Shown: piece after piece, positions 1-12,159 of the stretch
Layout of the letters: every line of letters starts with the position of its first letter
Numbering within the stretch: position 1 is the first letter of the stretch
Assembly: GCA_019802505.1 (NCBI GenBank)
Contig: JAFMOC010000003.1
Location: 3,913,001 to 3,977,000, forward strand
Source: Corydoras sp. C115
Lineage: Eukaryota > Chordata > Actinopteri > Siluriformes > Callichthyidae
DNA length: 64,000 bases
Reading direction: 5' to 3'
Program-made: the position numbers and the translations under genes
The notes under the pieces: generated by a model
Told to the model about the DNA's origin: nothing
Seen by the model: the letters and a program-made list of their open reading frames with translations, nothing else
Database searches by the model: none

Positions 1-873
1 TAGGTTCTGTTATTCTAGGAACATAAAATCTCTAAGTGTTAATGTGGGTTTAATATACTTATGGTATTTTCAGCAGTTTCAATCTAAAAAATCTTAACTC
101 TCTCTAAATATATGTATTGCTCTGCCAAACACTGCCAAACAGATGGTGGTCACTGAACATTTTTGGTTGGTAAATTATTCTCAGTCCAACAGTGACACTG
201 AGTGGCTCGGCTGTATCTGATCCACTTGTACCACCGAACCACACACTATGATATCACATGATTCTCGGCTCTTTAGTGACACTGACATTGGGGTGGTGGT
301 GTATTAGTGTGTGTTGCTCTGATATGATCTGATCAAACAATTCTTAAATTTTTCAAACAATTCTTAAACACGTCATACACACACTGCATTATATTAGACA
401 CAACCACCTTACTGCTCAACCCTTTTGAGGTAAATCATGCTGGTAGTGCATCTGTTGTTGCACAATATGTGTTAATTATCTGCTAATCCTTCATTAGTGC
501 TTACACAAATACAAAAATACTTTCAAATCCTGTAGGCTGGACATGTTTTGTTGGTGTAAAACATGTCAGCCCAGCAGTGACACGGGTACATCACATGCTA
601 ACTTCCCACCAACACATCACTGCTACTGCACTTCAGAAAATTATCCACCACCCAAAGTATACTGGTGCTGTGTGGGTCCTAACCATTAGAAAACAGTTAG
701 ACCACATTATGAAACTGTACAACTACAAAGAACATTTGTATGATAAGTAAATATGAAAAATGGAGAACAATAAGTGTAGAAACAACATGTAGAATAGATA
801 ATTTAATGGATTTAATTAAATATTTTCTCCTAAAATATTAAATATTTAATATTAAAACACATTAATTCTAATT

Positions 874-875
<2 letters not shown>
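1..875. repeat. old ostariophysan interspersed repeat within AT-rich DNA
   Basis: From about 155 to 420 the sequence matches, from memory, the reverse complement of a common catfish/characin interspersed repeat: a TTGGTTGG box, then a stretch reading CTCAGTCCAACAGTGACACT, then a GTGTGTTG-like segment near 310. A related stretch with cagcagtgacacgg lies at 570-590. The copy is badly decayed and its ends cannot be placed. The rest to 875 is AT-rich DNA in which I see no gene. Confidence 0.4.
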
Positions 876-939
<64 letters not shown>

Positions 940-966
940 CTATATATATAGATATATATATATATA
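876..966. repeat. (TA)n microsatellite
   Basis: An almost uninterrupted TA run of about 90 bases with two small interruptions near its 3' end (aac and ga). Confidence 0.97.
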
Positions 967-1282
967 ACTGAGATAAATGTGTGACCAAAAATAAAAGGTA
1001 AAGCTTTTAAATCACTACACCATCACATTCAGTTCATTACTGAATCCAGATTCAAATCAGTATTTTTAAACAGTTCACTCAGAGTTTATAACCTCTTTAA
1101 TGCACATCTTGCTTTAAGTGAGACAAGTTCATGCCACAATAACATTAACAGGACAGAAAGCTTAAAGCTGTAGCTAATAAACGTGCTTTAATCATGACCG
1201 CTGTGCACCTCAGCACCTCTTTGTAACATGAGCCCAGTGCATGTGGGACCACGAATCTCTTCACTGTTTGTTTTCACTGCAC

Positions 1283-1459
1283 TTATTCAATCCAGTCTTC
1301 GGCAATTACATCACGCTTTTTAAGCTGGAACTTGGCCTTTAGCAGGGCGTGGGGAGGTTTAAAGCTTTTGGAGACGTGGACTGGGTTTACCCAAATATTT
1401 TTGTAGTTTCCAATGGTAACCCGGACTCGACCAACACAACTGCAGCATCGATTATCTTG
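1283..1459 (-). CDS. candidate terminal coding exon of an unidentified minus-strand gene
   Basis: On the minus strand an open frame of 58 codons ends in TAA (1283-1285). It is preceded by a good acceptor (pyrimidine-rich, then TTGTAG at about 1460-1465), with an alternative CTGCAG acceptor at 1440. The peptide looks like real protein rather than random AT-rich reading: it begins QDNRCCSCVGRVRVTIGNYK, continues with NIWVNPVHVSKSF, and ends KRDVIAEDWIE. The base composition (GC-richer, few stop-prone codons) stands out from the neighbourhood. ATTAAA signals lie downstream on the minus strand (about 1190 and 1100). I do not recognise the family. It could be a 3' terminal exon of a gene whose other exons lie upstream on the minus strand, or an old coding fragment. 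No start codon is expected in a terminal exon. Confidence 0.45.
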   Translation of the reverse strand, partial: QDNRCCSCVGRVRVTIGNYKNIWVNPVHVSKSFKPPHALLKAKFQLKKRDVIAEDWIE

Positions 1460-1727
1460 CTACAAGATGTGGCATGGGAAAGATTAATTGCTTTTCAAGT
1501 ACTGTGTAATACAAAATAGCAGAGGTGGTGGAATATTTAAGCCCTCAAAAATGGACCCCTTGCCTCACCTGATATACCTTACACAAAGTATTGTTGTTGT
1601 AAATAATATATTGATACCCTAATAGATTTTTATAGGATGTAGGGCTTTCTTAAACCCTTATTTAAGGTATTGTTAATGACACCGATAATGAGTCATTTTG
1701 GTCATGTTAATTCTGCAGAATTAAGGA

Positions 1728-1921
1728 TTAAGGTCAAATGAATTCTCCAAATTACCCCATATAGAGTGTGTTTGTGTGATGAGTGAGTGTGTGCCCAGCG
1801 ATAGATTGGCGCCCTGTCCTGGATGTATTTGTCCAGCGCCTGAAATGGTCTCCCCTGGATGGGCATGGAGAAACCCCCACGACCCTAGCAGAGGATAAAG
1901 CAGAAGATAATGGATGGATAA
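1728..1921 (+). mobile_element. DANA-like tRNA-derived SINE, 5'-truncated
   Basis: Shares the body of the SINE that recurs throughout this window: the gaattctccaaatt box, gtgtgtgcccagcgatagat, tggcgccctgtcct and gatgggcatgg, ending in aagataatggatgga. The tRNA-like head (A box, B box) is missing, so it is a 5'-truncated insertion. Confidence 0.85.
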
Positions 1922-2590
1922 TTCTGCAAAATATAACAAAACACTTCATTCTTGAAAGCTTTTATCCTTATTATTCAGAAATCATTCTGTGTTATCTTTA
2001 CTGACATTTATAAATACCTTGACCTTAAGGAGAGCAATATAGCTATGCTCTGTGATCAAGAATGATTTGCTTTCTCCTCAATAATTACAAAAAATAATTA
2101 CAATAACTGGTTGTATGTAAATGCATGCATGAATATTTGTGCAAGAGCTCTTTTCTCACAGTGCTTATCACTGCCCCCTTACATTTCATTAGCAGCAGTA
2201 ATAGATTCACATCCTTCTGAGAAAACATGTGCTGGCTCTAGCTATCTCTGATGTGGAAGTGTCATTAAACAGAGCAGAGATGCCCAGTGAGTGGAAACGG
2301 AACATTTTAAATTGTTTAAGACAGTAAAACAATTCCTGCAAATAATGTGCATTTTAATATTAATGGTTTTAGAATAGTACGACTAAAAAACTCATATATG
2401 TATTATGGAAGCACAGGTTGATGGTAATTTAATGTGGCAATTTTCAGTTTGTATGAGTTACACCACACTTCAGGATGCATTTTAAACATAGCATTGTAAC
2501 AGAAGGTGTTCATTAGGACCTTTAAGAGTTTGTATAATTCCTGTTTATCTCACATTGTGATCTTAATATACAAGGATCTATATGTAAAAA

Positions 2591-2825
2591 TCTGGATGAC
2601 ACCCTAGCACTGCGGGCACTGTTTGGCGCTGTTTAATGCCATCTCTGTGTGACATCACTGGGAGGGTATTTGGCAGGCAGGCCAATGCCTGTGAGATGTG
2701 TAATGGAATAAGTCCTGGCTGTGCTGGCCACAGAGTGCAAACTCACATCTGAAAGCTGTTATCAGCTACAGTGACATCACCCCTCCTGGCCATTGCCTGC
2801 GCTGATCTCATTTGGCCTTTCCATT
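2591..2825. promoter_or_regulatory. GC-richer block, possible conserved non-coding element
   Basis: A GC-richer, non-repetitive stretch in AT-rich surroundings. It contains two gtgacatcac palindrome-like motifs about 120 bases apart and a ggcaggcaggcc box, with no open frame and no repeat signature that I recognise. Function is inferred only from composition. Confidence 0.2.
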
Positions 2826-2827
2826 CA

Positions 2828-2835
2828 CTGTGTGT

Positions 2836-2919
<84 letters not shown>
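2828..2919. repeat. (TG)n microsatellite
   Basis: About 45 consecutive TG units. The long His/Thr and Cys/Val frames across it are translation artefacts. Confidence 0.97.
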
Positions 2920-4632
2920 ATACTCACACACTGGTCATGGTGAGGTGTGATACAAAAACCAAGAAAGTAAAATCTGACCCTAGTTAATTTAGTATCACTG
3001 CATAGGATAATGCATAATGTATATGTTATACATAAAAACACTAATTTTTTCAGATTTTTGTTAGCCTGCATAGTCCAGACATAAGCAACAATTCGATTTT
3101 AAAACAGGAAACTGTGTGTTGAGGCCAAAATTCCAAAGCTTACAGAACCTACTATACCACAAAAGCAATTTAACCTGGAGGACCACCAACAGCCTAGTTC
3201 CAGTAGACCATGTTTACCTGAGGGATTGTATAAATATAGAAGCTAGTATGAAAATTAAGCTAAATTAAGTATAGAGTTCCAGACACTGTAACACCTTAAA
3301 GCACACAAAATATTTTGTATATATTATCTGAGGGAATGGGTAGCTGATATAACTGGAATAAGACAGAATTGGACATATTTGGACATATATGTGTCCACAT
3401 ATTTTTGGCCACATGTGAGGTGGGGTTAATAATATTTTGGTCACATATAAGATGATGTACTGTGATAAACCTTGTATTGGTTTTATGTTTCTGTTCTTTT
3501 TACATTGCTGTGAACAAGTGTTTTTACCCTGAGCTGGTTTAGAATAGATTCCTATGGAGAAAAAAAGGGAATTTGATGGTCCACCGCTTAGACTGGGTCT
3601 GTCCAATCTCCTTAAAAAGCACAAGCATCATAGTTGGGCTATAAAACCTAGAATCATGTGACTAACAGACTAAAGAAATTAAAAGATTAAATTGAGCAAA
3701 TTTGAACAAGAAGACTTAAAAACTGTAGTACTGATTGCAGTATTACAACATTTAGAAGCTGGAAAACAAATGCTGTAAAAACATGAGGAGGTTATTGACT
3801 TGATTACTTTCCCTTTTTTTAATCATTATGGGTGGACAACATTCAAAACAAAACCAAAATAGAACTTTATATGTTTAAAATTAAAATTATTTTAAACCCA
3901 ATGACATACTTTTGGGTGCGTGGCCTGATGCTGTTGCCAACAAATCAAGTGGTATATTTACAATTTACAAATATAAATATCTGATGCTTGAATTCCAAAA
4001 GATTAAAATATGTGACACACAGGTATTAAAGTTGAAGTTAAATTGTTTAAAGACATGTTGTGAACTAACACTGGCAGCAGGTGTAGCTGTAAAGGAGGCA
4101 TGTGCACAAAATCCCCTATATTGAAACACTTCTGCGACAACAACACATATTTTTCATGAGTGATAACAAGTTGTCATCCCAAACAAGAGCAGACAAAGCC
4201 GTGACGAGTGCATGCTGTGATTACCAGTCTGCTTGTGGTGTGACATGCGTCTGTTAGGACCAGAGGTATTCATTACTATCTTTGAGCACAGCATGTGTTC
4301 ATAGCTGCTCTAGATTATAAGGCTTATAACGGATTGCACACTTTTCATTTATAATTTTTAAAATATGGATGACATAACTATGCAGACAACCTGATCAACA
4401 TATGCTGCCTGTTTCAAATGACAAACCTCGGGGCTATTAAAGTAGGAGTCCCCTGTTTAAAATTTCAACAGCATCCATTTCCCCCTTTTTGGCACTGTTG
4501 TTGTAAAAAATCGCAAGAAAAAGTGCAGAAAACTAAGAAATTTATATAAACACCTTATTTCTTAGCATTTTAAGAAAGCATTATACAGATACCTACAGAT
4601 CCAGTGTCAACCTCATCACATTACAGCACTAT
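2920..4632. other. AT-rich stretch without a recognisable gene
   Basis: No coding exon, RNA gene or clear transposon is seen. Open frames here are short, low-complexity and lack splice context. Confidence 0.5.
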
Positions 4633-5014
4633 CCATTCCTTTCATCCATTATCTTCAGCTTTATCGTCTGCTAGGTTCGCGGGAGGGGGAGGGGTTCCGA
4701 TGCCCATCCAAGGGAGAACGTTTCGGGCGCTGGGACAGGCGTCTCGGGAGCCCTACACCCAGGACAAGGCACTAATCTATTGCTGGGTAAGCACTATACA
4801 TTACTGTGCTTTATATTAGTGTGTGCTACTTACTTCATGAACACAGTCATAATTATTGGGACTTATGTTGCCGGGTCCAGCGATAGGTTGGCGCCATGTC
4901 CTGGGTGTGTCTGCCCATCGCCCGAAACGTTCTCCCCTGGATGGGCATGGGGAACCCCACCGCGACCCTAATAGAGGATAAAGCTGAAGATAATGAATGA
5001 ATTAATTAATTAAT
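4633..5014. mobile_element. two SINE fragments in opposite orientation
   Basis: 4633-4790 is a minus-strand copy of the SINE 3' half (cttcagctttatc, atgcccatcca, gggcgctggg). 4876-5014 is a plus-strand copy of the same 3' half, ending in gaagataatgaatgaattaa. They are separated by about 85 bases and so form a small inverted repeat. Confidence 0.8.
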
Positions 5015-5929
5015 GTTGCCGGGTTGCAATGCTAAAGGTTAAATGGGAAAATGTTTGTCACGTTACCAGTAAAACCTCCAATCACCAACATTCACCTACC
5101 GACACCATAAAAAAGAGTGTTGCACCAGTCTGTTGCTGGGACCCCATCAATCACCTATATTATATTATATTTAAGCAACCACATAACAAGAATTCAGTAT
5201 ATAGAATGCATAATAAACCTACTAGCACAATAGAAAACACTAAGAATGCACAAACAACATCCTACCAAAATCCTAGCAACAGTTTGGGTTAGCACCACCT
5301 GCTACCAAGCATCAGATATGCTTTAACAACCACCATCAAGGTCCATACATACTCAGTTTACTATTCCTTTAAATATGTTTTAATTTGGCTTTACTGGATT
5401 TGTATGTCTTTAAATAACAAATGACAGGCTGCAACATTGGATAATATTACTGTCTAATCAAATTAAGTGGGCCTGTCTCAGAGATTTTGCATAGAAAGTA
5501 TTTAACCATGTTTTTTTTTTTTAAAAAAGAATGTGATTGTTAAGAACTATCCTCAATCTGGGATTATCAGCAGCTTTACACTGGAACAAAGCCAGAGTAG
5601 CTTCAAGTTTCAGGCTGAGTCAGTTAAAATGTTGTATTGCTAATCATATTTAGTACAACAGTGCTGAGATGAATGGAGTAAACTATGTTCGAAAGACTTG
5701 CCCCTTTTCAAACCACAGCTATGACCACTACAATGAGAAAACAAAAACTAAATATTGGCCTTCCGTGAATTTAGCTTCACTAGAACATTGATTCACTTAG
5801 CATATAACAACTGCTTATGTTTTTGTTTTCATTTTTAATCACATATTATATTATACTCAGAGATATTATATGTTATTAAAAGCTAAATAGTTTATTTAAG
5901 ACAGTATTGAATGGATTTGTTTTAGTAAA

Positions 5930-6071
5930 CAGCGATAGATTGGCGCCCTGTCCTGAGTGTATTTGCCCAGTGCCCGAAATGTTCTCCACTGGATGGGCAT
6001 GGGGACACCCCCCCCCCCCCAGCGATTCTAGTAGAGGATAAAGCGGAAGATAATAGATGGATGGATGGATG
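5930..6071 (+). mobile_element. SINE 3' fragment, DANA-like
   Basis: Starts at the agcgatagattggcgccctg box and ends in a (GGAT)n-like tail. It is interrupted by a poly-C run. Confidence 0.8.
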
Positions 6072-6700
6072 CTTCAGTGAAAAAGTGAAAGAAGAAATTT
6101 TTTATTATTATTGTTTTTAACCAATAGCTTAACAAACATATAACTGAACTTTGTAATGAAACAGTCTTCAAGTTTATATTTTCATACTTTATTGTGCAAA
6201 TTTGTTTTGAATTATTATAATAGCAACGTTTTTTGGGATTTAAGAAATCCTCTGAGATGAGGGGTACATCAGTGAAAATGTCTTCTATGGTCAGACAAAC
6301 CCATGATTCAGCGCATTTTTTAGGAAAATTGTTGTTTTTCGGTGTTCTCCCCACAGTGAACTGAGGGTAAAGAAATGTCTTTATTTACTTAGATATTGTG
6401 ACCTAAAATATTACATGCCTTGCATTTGATGTGATTAAAGGGTTCACAACTTTAAATCACCTCTGTACATTTTGAAAACAATTACTCCATGACACTGAAA
6501 ATACTACATCTTCATCAAAGTTTGGAGTTGAAACTATCATGGTATAGGGGTTTCTTCTTTCTTATTGTGGTGCTGAAATTCTAATCATTTTAAGAACAAT
6601 GATATTACCAATAAAGTTTAAGATTAATACATAAAGCATGATTACATTTATCATGATATTGAGAACAAGATTTAAGAGGACAATAAACAGGAAAACTCCC

Positions 6701-6952
6701 TCCATGTTCTCCCCATGTCTGCGTGGGTTTCCTCCGGGTTCTCCGGTTTCCTCCCACAGTCCAAAAACATGGATCAAGTCAATTGAGTTCTCCAAATTAC
6801 CCCATATATAGTGTGTATGCGTCCGTGTCTGTGTGAGTGAGTTTGTGCCCAGCGAAAGATTGGCGCCCTGTCCTGGATGTATCTGCCCAGCGCCTGAAAC
6901 GTTCTCCCCTGGATGGGCATGGGGACCCTAATATAGGATAAAGCAGAAGATT
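6701..6952 (+). mobile_element. SINE, 5'-truncated, DANA-like
   Basis: Begins at ccatgttctccccatg and carries the gtttcctccgggttctcc and cccacagtccaaaaacatgg boxes and the 3' body. It is joined directly to an L2 LINE fragment. Confidence 0.85.
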
Positions 6953-6964
6953 TTTCCCTTTCAA

Positions 6965-7786
6965 TCAACAGCTGTTTAGTCTCCCCGTCTGCTCAGGTAA
7001 AGAGCTTGGGTGTCCTCCTGGATAACACCTTGTCATTCAAATCACACATTAACAATATCACTCGCTCAGCTTATTTCCACCTCCGAAACATAAATCGTCT
7101 ACGCCCTTCTCTCTCTTCTCACACTACTGCTATTCTGGTTCACAGTCTCGTCACCTCTCGCCTGGACTACTGTAATTCTCTTCTTTATGGTCTTCCTCTG
7201 AAATCACTACACAAACTCCAAATGGTTCAGAACTCAGCAGCACGTATTATCACAAGAACTCCTTCTCATCATCATATCTCTCCTGTTCTACATCAGTTGC
7301 ACTGGCTCCCGGTTACTCAACGTATTCATTATAAAATATTACTCCTCACTTTCAAAGCCATCCATAACCTTGCTCCTCCGTATATCGCAGATCTTATAAC
7401 GGTTACCTCTCACCCACGATCACTGAGATCTTCTGCCTCTACACACCTGTCTGTTCCCACTATGCGCCTTAGCACCATGGGAGGTAGAGCCTTCGGTAGC
7501 TCTGCCCCTAGACTATTGAATGCTCTGCCTCCCGACTTAAGGAAATTGGACTCCATATCTCAGTTTAAGTCGAGTCTCAAAACGCACCTTTTTAGAATTG
7601 TTTATAATCTCTGATTTTATTTCGTTTATCTTTTAATTTATTTTTCTACTTAAATTTATTTTACTATGATTGACTGATTGCCTTATTTATTATTGTTGTT
7701 TTATTGTTTTTTCTTTGTAAGGTGACCTTGAGTGTCCAGAAAGGCGCCATCAAATAAAATGTATTATTATTATTATTAAGATAATG
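6965..7786 (+). mobile_element. L2/CR1-group LINE, 3' end with partial reverse transcriptase ORF
   Basis: An open frame from about 6997 to 7614 encodes the C-terminal tail of an L2/CR1-type reverse transcriptase. It has the RLDYCNSLLYGLP and QNSAARIITR boxes, LHWLPV near the middle, and a KSSLKTHLFR box near the stop, typical of fish non-LTR elements. The catalytic YADD region is absent, so the copy is 5'-truncated and not self-mobile. The 3' end (gcgccatcaaataaaatg) runs into an (ATT)n tail at 7765-7780, as expected for reverse-transcribed insertion. Its subfamily differs from the copies at 15.9, 49.2 and 56.9 kb. Confidence 0.9.
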
Positions 7787-9003
7787 AATGAATTAATTAA
7801 TGAACAGGAAAGCATCCAGAACAAAAGTATGTTTTTTCCCTGATCTAATAGATTTAATTTTAAATGTAAATTGCTATTTCTTTTACATTTATATATACTC
7901 ATTAATTTATCATAGATGTCCAACAACAATAAACACTTCTCAAGACATGCCTCAGCAACTAAGAACCTGTATAAAAGACAACCTAAGAAACAACCTAAGA
8001 AAATGTATAAAAGTAGGTATGTCATGATTATGAATGAAGAAGACATGTTAAATTATTGAAAAAATCCATTTTAAAGGTAACAACGGAAAATATTTCTGAT
8101 TGCATCAATGTGGATAAACACTACTTCCTGCTACTACTTAAAACTTTTATAAGAGTTACTGAGTGTGTACAGCCTAATATAAACGGTTTAACTGTAATAA
8201 ACATTTGTAAACCTTTTTAAAACATGTAAATGTAAAATAACAACTTAAACATTCAAGATCATAAGAAATCATAAGACCAGAGTGATGGCAAGGTCACGCC
8301 ACAATTGTGGTTACACAAAACAGGAAAAACCAGACGAGGAGTCAAGTTGATCTGTGTTCTGTTTAGTGCTATTGAGAAACCAGTCCACAAACACATATAT
8401 TCCGCTAAACTAAATCATTTGTGTGGGTTTTTAGTCAAATGTTCACAATATTCAGCTGGTTACCAGAAACAACATGGGCCAGTCATATTTACTGGATTAT
8501 TTAAAATAAAGCTAATTGGATTTGGTCACATCCAGAGACTGAAGACAGGAATTAACAAGCAGATGAACATGCTTCATTAACAGATTGCTCTTAAATACAA
8601 TTTATAATTTACAAAATGCTGGCTGTTATAGCAGCTATATTGTCACTTTCCTATTGCAGCTGTGAATTCTCTTTACTTTGTATGTCTTCCCCAACTCATA
8701 TAGTCTGCACACCAACCATCAGTGGTGCACTTTACCTTTATGCCCCTGCATGCATTTTACCTTTATGCCCCTGCCACAGATTATTTTAATATAAAAGTTA
8801 TTACATTGTCATCACATTATTGAAGTAATTTTCACTTGTTCATTTGTATTTTAAATGTTATAGTGTTTGGGTTCTTATTAATATATTTAACGGCTTAGAA
8901 GCTTGAAGCCAAAAAATGTGCTTGTTGTTTTACAAGCATCCCTCCATGTACACTGTCACTTTCATATTATTACTTGAAAAATGTATTTAATAAATGAAAC
9001 CAT

Positions 9004-9007
<4 letters not shown>

Positions 9008-9035
<28 letters not shown>
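9008..9035. repeat. (CA)n microsatellite
   Basis: A run of about 14 CA units. Confidence 0.95.
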
Positions 9036-9164
9036 ACATTCAGTATGTTATTTTCTAATACACCGCATTAAGCCTATTAATTTAGCTGCTAAATCAACTG
9101 AAAGTATCAGAACGCATTTCCTGAGCTGTTACTCTAAATAAGCAGGTCCAATAAAAACGGATAA

Positions 9165-9345
9165 GAAGTGGGCCAAGTTTTAAGGCTGTGTAGATCCAAA
9201 CTAACACAGCTAATTATCAGTCTCTGCCAGAAGTGTTGCCTGGTTGATGGTGTTATCGTGGTAATTCCTGGTGTAGGTGGGTATTACTGTAATTAAATGT
9301 CAATACAGACATGCAAATTAATATGTGATAAACCAAAATAGAAGC
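9165..9345. promoter_or_regulatory. possible enhancer-like element
   Basis: A non-repetitive block with several homeodomain/POU-type motifs: gctaattatca at about 9210, tgtaattaaatg at about 9290 and atgcaaattaat (octamer-like) at about 9311. No coding potential. The regulatory role is inferred from motif clustering in AT-rich DNA, where such motifs also arise by chance. Confidence 0.2.
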
Positions 9346-10855
9346 GATGAGCAGTTAATCTGCATTTCCACTCAGCTGCTTGAAATCACACAAATAAGTG
9401 GATTTTTTTTTTCTTGACATTTTTAGTTCAGGGAACTCTTCTGAATTATCTCTAAGGTTAAGGTGGAAGTGTTAACCACTGCACCACCATGCCACCTCAA
9501 GCAGCTAGCTTGGTTTCCTAAGCAGAATAATGATTGCACATCTATAACTGATTCATATGGTCCATTGAATTAAGCATTTCTAACTACTCTAAATCCTTTG
9601 ATCATAAAACATTTTTAATAAGTCACCTAATCAGTAAATGAAAGGCTCATATATTGTACTTATAAGTCTTTAGGATTATAAACATACAGTTATGCTTAGA
9701 TCTGGTGTATATAGTTTCTACATTTTAACAAAGGTAATATTGAAGGTTTAAAGAAATCAAATAATGTAATATGAAGATGGTATTTATTTTGTAATAGATA
9801 TATGGATTAGATTATATTAGATAGACAGACAAACAGACAGACCGACTTTAGTTCCAGTAAAGACATTTATGGGAAACACAATCTGTGATTTTCATTTTAG
9901 TTTAATTTTGGGGACATTCCCTTCTGTTTCAGCATTTGAACCAATAAAGTCATGATTGTAAAAGAACCCTATCTAACAACTTTTGACACCTAAATTAAAT
10001 TTGTGTTTCATCATCTAATATATCGTACAAAGTCTATTAATTTTAAGAAGTATTGCAGTCGTGCTTTGTTAAATGTAATAAAATGACAAAGGAACTGAAC
10101 GGTGGTGGTACTATACCGCCACCTTGTGGTTGCAAAAGGTGGTTTACAGAGCCATTAAAGGTTAAATCATTTTCATAACAAAGTCTTCCATAAAAGTAGC
10201 TCTGCTTTATGCAAAAAGGTGACAGTATCATTTGCACATGTTTTAAGTTTTACATGCTATAAATATTAATAGAAAGGAAAAAAATATTTTGTCCTGAATA
10301 TTTTTTAATATAAGATTTTAATTATAATAAAAATTTTAATCATATGAAAAGTCTGCAGTCCTAGACAAAGGACTTTTTGTACACTGCTGTTTAAATGCCA
10401 TGTTTAATTGATTATCTAAATAAAAAACATTTAAATTGAGTGACTTCTGCACAGTCACTACTTATTTACAAATCAATAATATTAATTTAAAAAATGTAAA
10501 ACAAAATTTGACCTGTACAAAAGTACAGGAGATTTAATAATTTATGTAAATTGTTCATGTAGCCAAAAAATGTTTATGAATGTTAAATCAAAATGAACAG
10601 AACTTGTTATTTCTGGAGCAGTGTTCAAACTAAGGCTTAAGACAATAATATGTTTGTTTTCCTTTTTCAGCATAAGCAATTATTGCACATGCAAATCATC
10701 AACCAAAACCACTATATATTTGGAAGTGAATCAGTTTTTTGTTTTTGTTGTTGTAAATGTACTAATTAACAATCTGGAGTTAAATCTAAAATCTTTATTA
10801 TTTTTTTCCATAGTTTTATACTACTAGTAGTATATTAGTAGTAAAAAGAGCTTAC

Positions 10856-10928
10856 CAGTGTTGCAGCTGCAGCTCAAAAACAGGTGCAGGGTCAGATTCA
10901 GGGTCTTTCTCAATAATTCTCGATAATT
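10856..10928 (-). CDS. candidate small internal exon of an unidentified minus-strand gene
   Basis: On the minus strand a 73-base segment is bounded by a good acceptor (ttgctgtttgttgacag) and a consensus donor (CTG|gtaagc). In one frame it reads through as a charged peptide, LSRIIEKDPESD then PAPVFELQLQH, which looks protein-like. A second frame is also open and the third is closed. Its end phase would suit the alternative acceptor of the 1283-1439 exon, but nothing else links them. No family is recognised, and a chance exon inside an old repeat is a serious alternative. Confidence 0.25.
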
Positions 10929-11241
10929 CTGTCAACAAACAGCAAAGTCACGTGGACTTCTAGTACACTATATTTCCTGTTTGATTCTGCTGCTCATCTT
11001 CCTGTTTACACCACAATCACAAACCCACTAGCTAGACAAAAAAACACCAGGGCACCTGTAAAGGGGGAAATGACTGTCTAAGAATTAAAAATCTCTCAAC
11101 CTGAACTGCAAACCACATCATTTTTACTTTAAATTGTGACCTTGTTGCTGAATATTATTGTTGGAAAAGGTGTCCAGCTAATTTTTAAAGATGGTACAGT
11201 GAAGATCTATTCCTTTTTGTTTAATATGAATTGGATAATGT

Positions 11242-12028
11242 AAAGGGGTGGCTTAGTGGTTAGCATGTTTGCCTCTCAGCACTAGGGATTCCCGGTTCGA
11301 ATCCCAATCTAGGTGGAGTTTCCATGTTATCCCCATGTCCACGTGGGTATCCTCCGTGTTCTCCGGTTTCCTCCCACAGTCCAAAAACATGGATTAAGGT
11401 CAATTGAATTCTCCAAAATTTCCCCATATAGAGTGTGTCTGTGTGAGTGAGTGTGTGCCCAGCGATAGATTGCCGCACTGTCCTGGGTGTATCTGCCCAG
11501 CGCCCAAAACGTTCACTCCTGAATGGGCATGGGGAACACCCCGCGACCCTAGTAGAGGATAAAGCGGAAAAGGGGCAGCATGGTGGCTTAGTGGTTAGCA
11601 TGTTTGCCTCCCAGCACTGGGGATTCCAGGTTTGAATCTGGGTGGAGTTTCCATGTACACCCGTCCATGTGGGGTTTCTTCCATCCATCCATTATCTGCC
11701 GCTTTATCCTCTATTAGGGCCGTGGGCGGTTCCCCATGCCCATCCAGGGGAGAATGATTCGGGCGCTGGGCAAATACATCCAGGACAGGGCGCCAATCTT
11801 TCGGTGGGCACACAGACATATACACACAAACACTCTATATGAGGCAATTTGGAGAATTCAATTGACCTTGATCCATGTTTTTGGAGTTTAGGAGGAAACC
11901 GGAGAACCCGGAGGAAACCCACACGGACACGGGGAAAACATGGAAACTCCACCAAGATTATGATTTGAACCAAGAATCCCTAGTGCTGAGAGGAGAAAAT
12001 GCCAACCACTAAGCCACCGTGCCGCCCT
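11242..12028. mobile_element. cluster of three DANA-like SINEs, the last inverted
   Basis: 11242-11570 is a full-length plus-strand SINE with an intact A box (tggcttagtgg) and B box (ggttcgaatcc). 11571-11670 is the head of a second plus-strand copy. About 11680-12028 is a nearly complete minus-strand copy ending in the reversed head (ccactaagccaccgtgccgcc). The A/B boxes show tRNA ancestry and RNA polymerase III transcription. Long frames here on both strands are SINE artefacts. Confidence 0.9.
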
Positions 12029-12159
12029 ATAGTTTAACATATATTTGATTTTGTACATTTTTATATTCCGTCTATTTAATCCGTATATTTAGCTTTTTGT
12101 CACACATTAAGGTTTAATATTCACAAATCACTTCGTATTACGAGACACAAACTTTTAAC

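Larger units (their letters stand above)
7787..11241. other. long non-coding stretch with minor repeats
   Basis: Apart from the features listed separately inside it, this contains a 22-base direct repeat with the sequence cctttatgcccctgc (about 8735-8772), a (CA)n run at 9008-9035, a SINE head fragment on the minus strand at 9463-9497 (gttaaccactgcacc) and a GACA-rich run near 9825-9845. The 91-codon frame at 8305-8580 has no recognisable domain. Confidence 0.5.

Noticed and set aside
2743..3071. Long His/Thr and Cys/Val frames across the TG tract
   Set aside because: They are translations of a (TG)n microsatellite in several frames.
3265..3624. 119-codon minus-strand frame
   Set aside because: No recognised domain, AT-rich, no splice context. 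Length is possible by chance in this composition.
8305..8580. 91-codon plus-strand frame
   Set aside because: Composition resembles random sequence, with no motif and no promoter or end signals.
11260..11842. Overlapping long frames on both strands
   Set aside because: All lie in the SINE cluster and recur wherever this SINE occurs.
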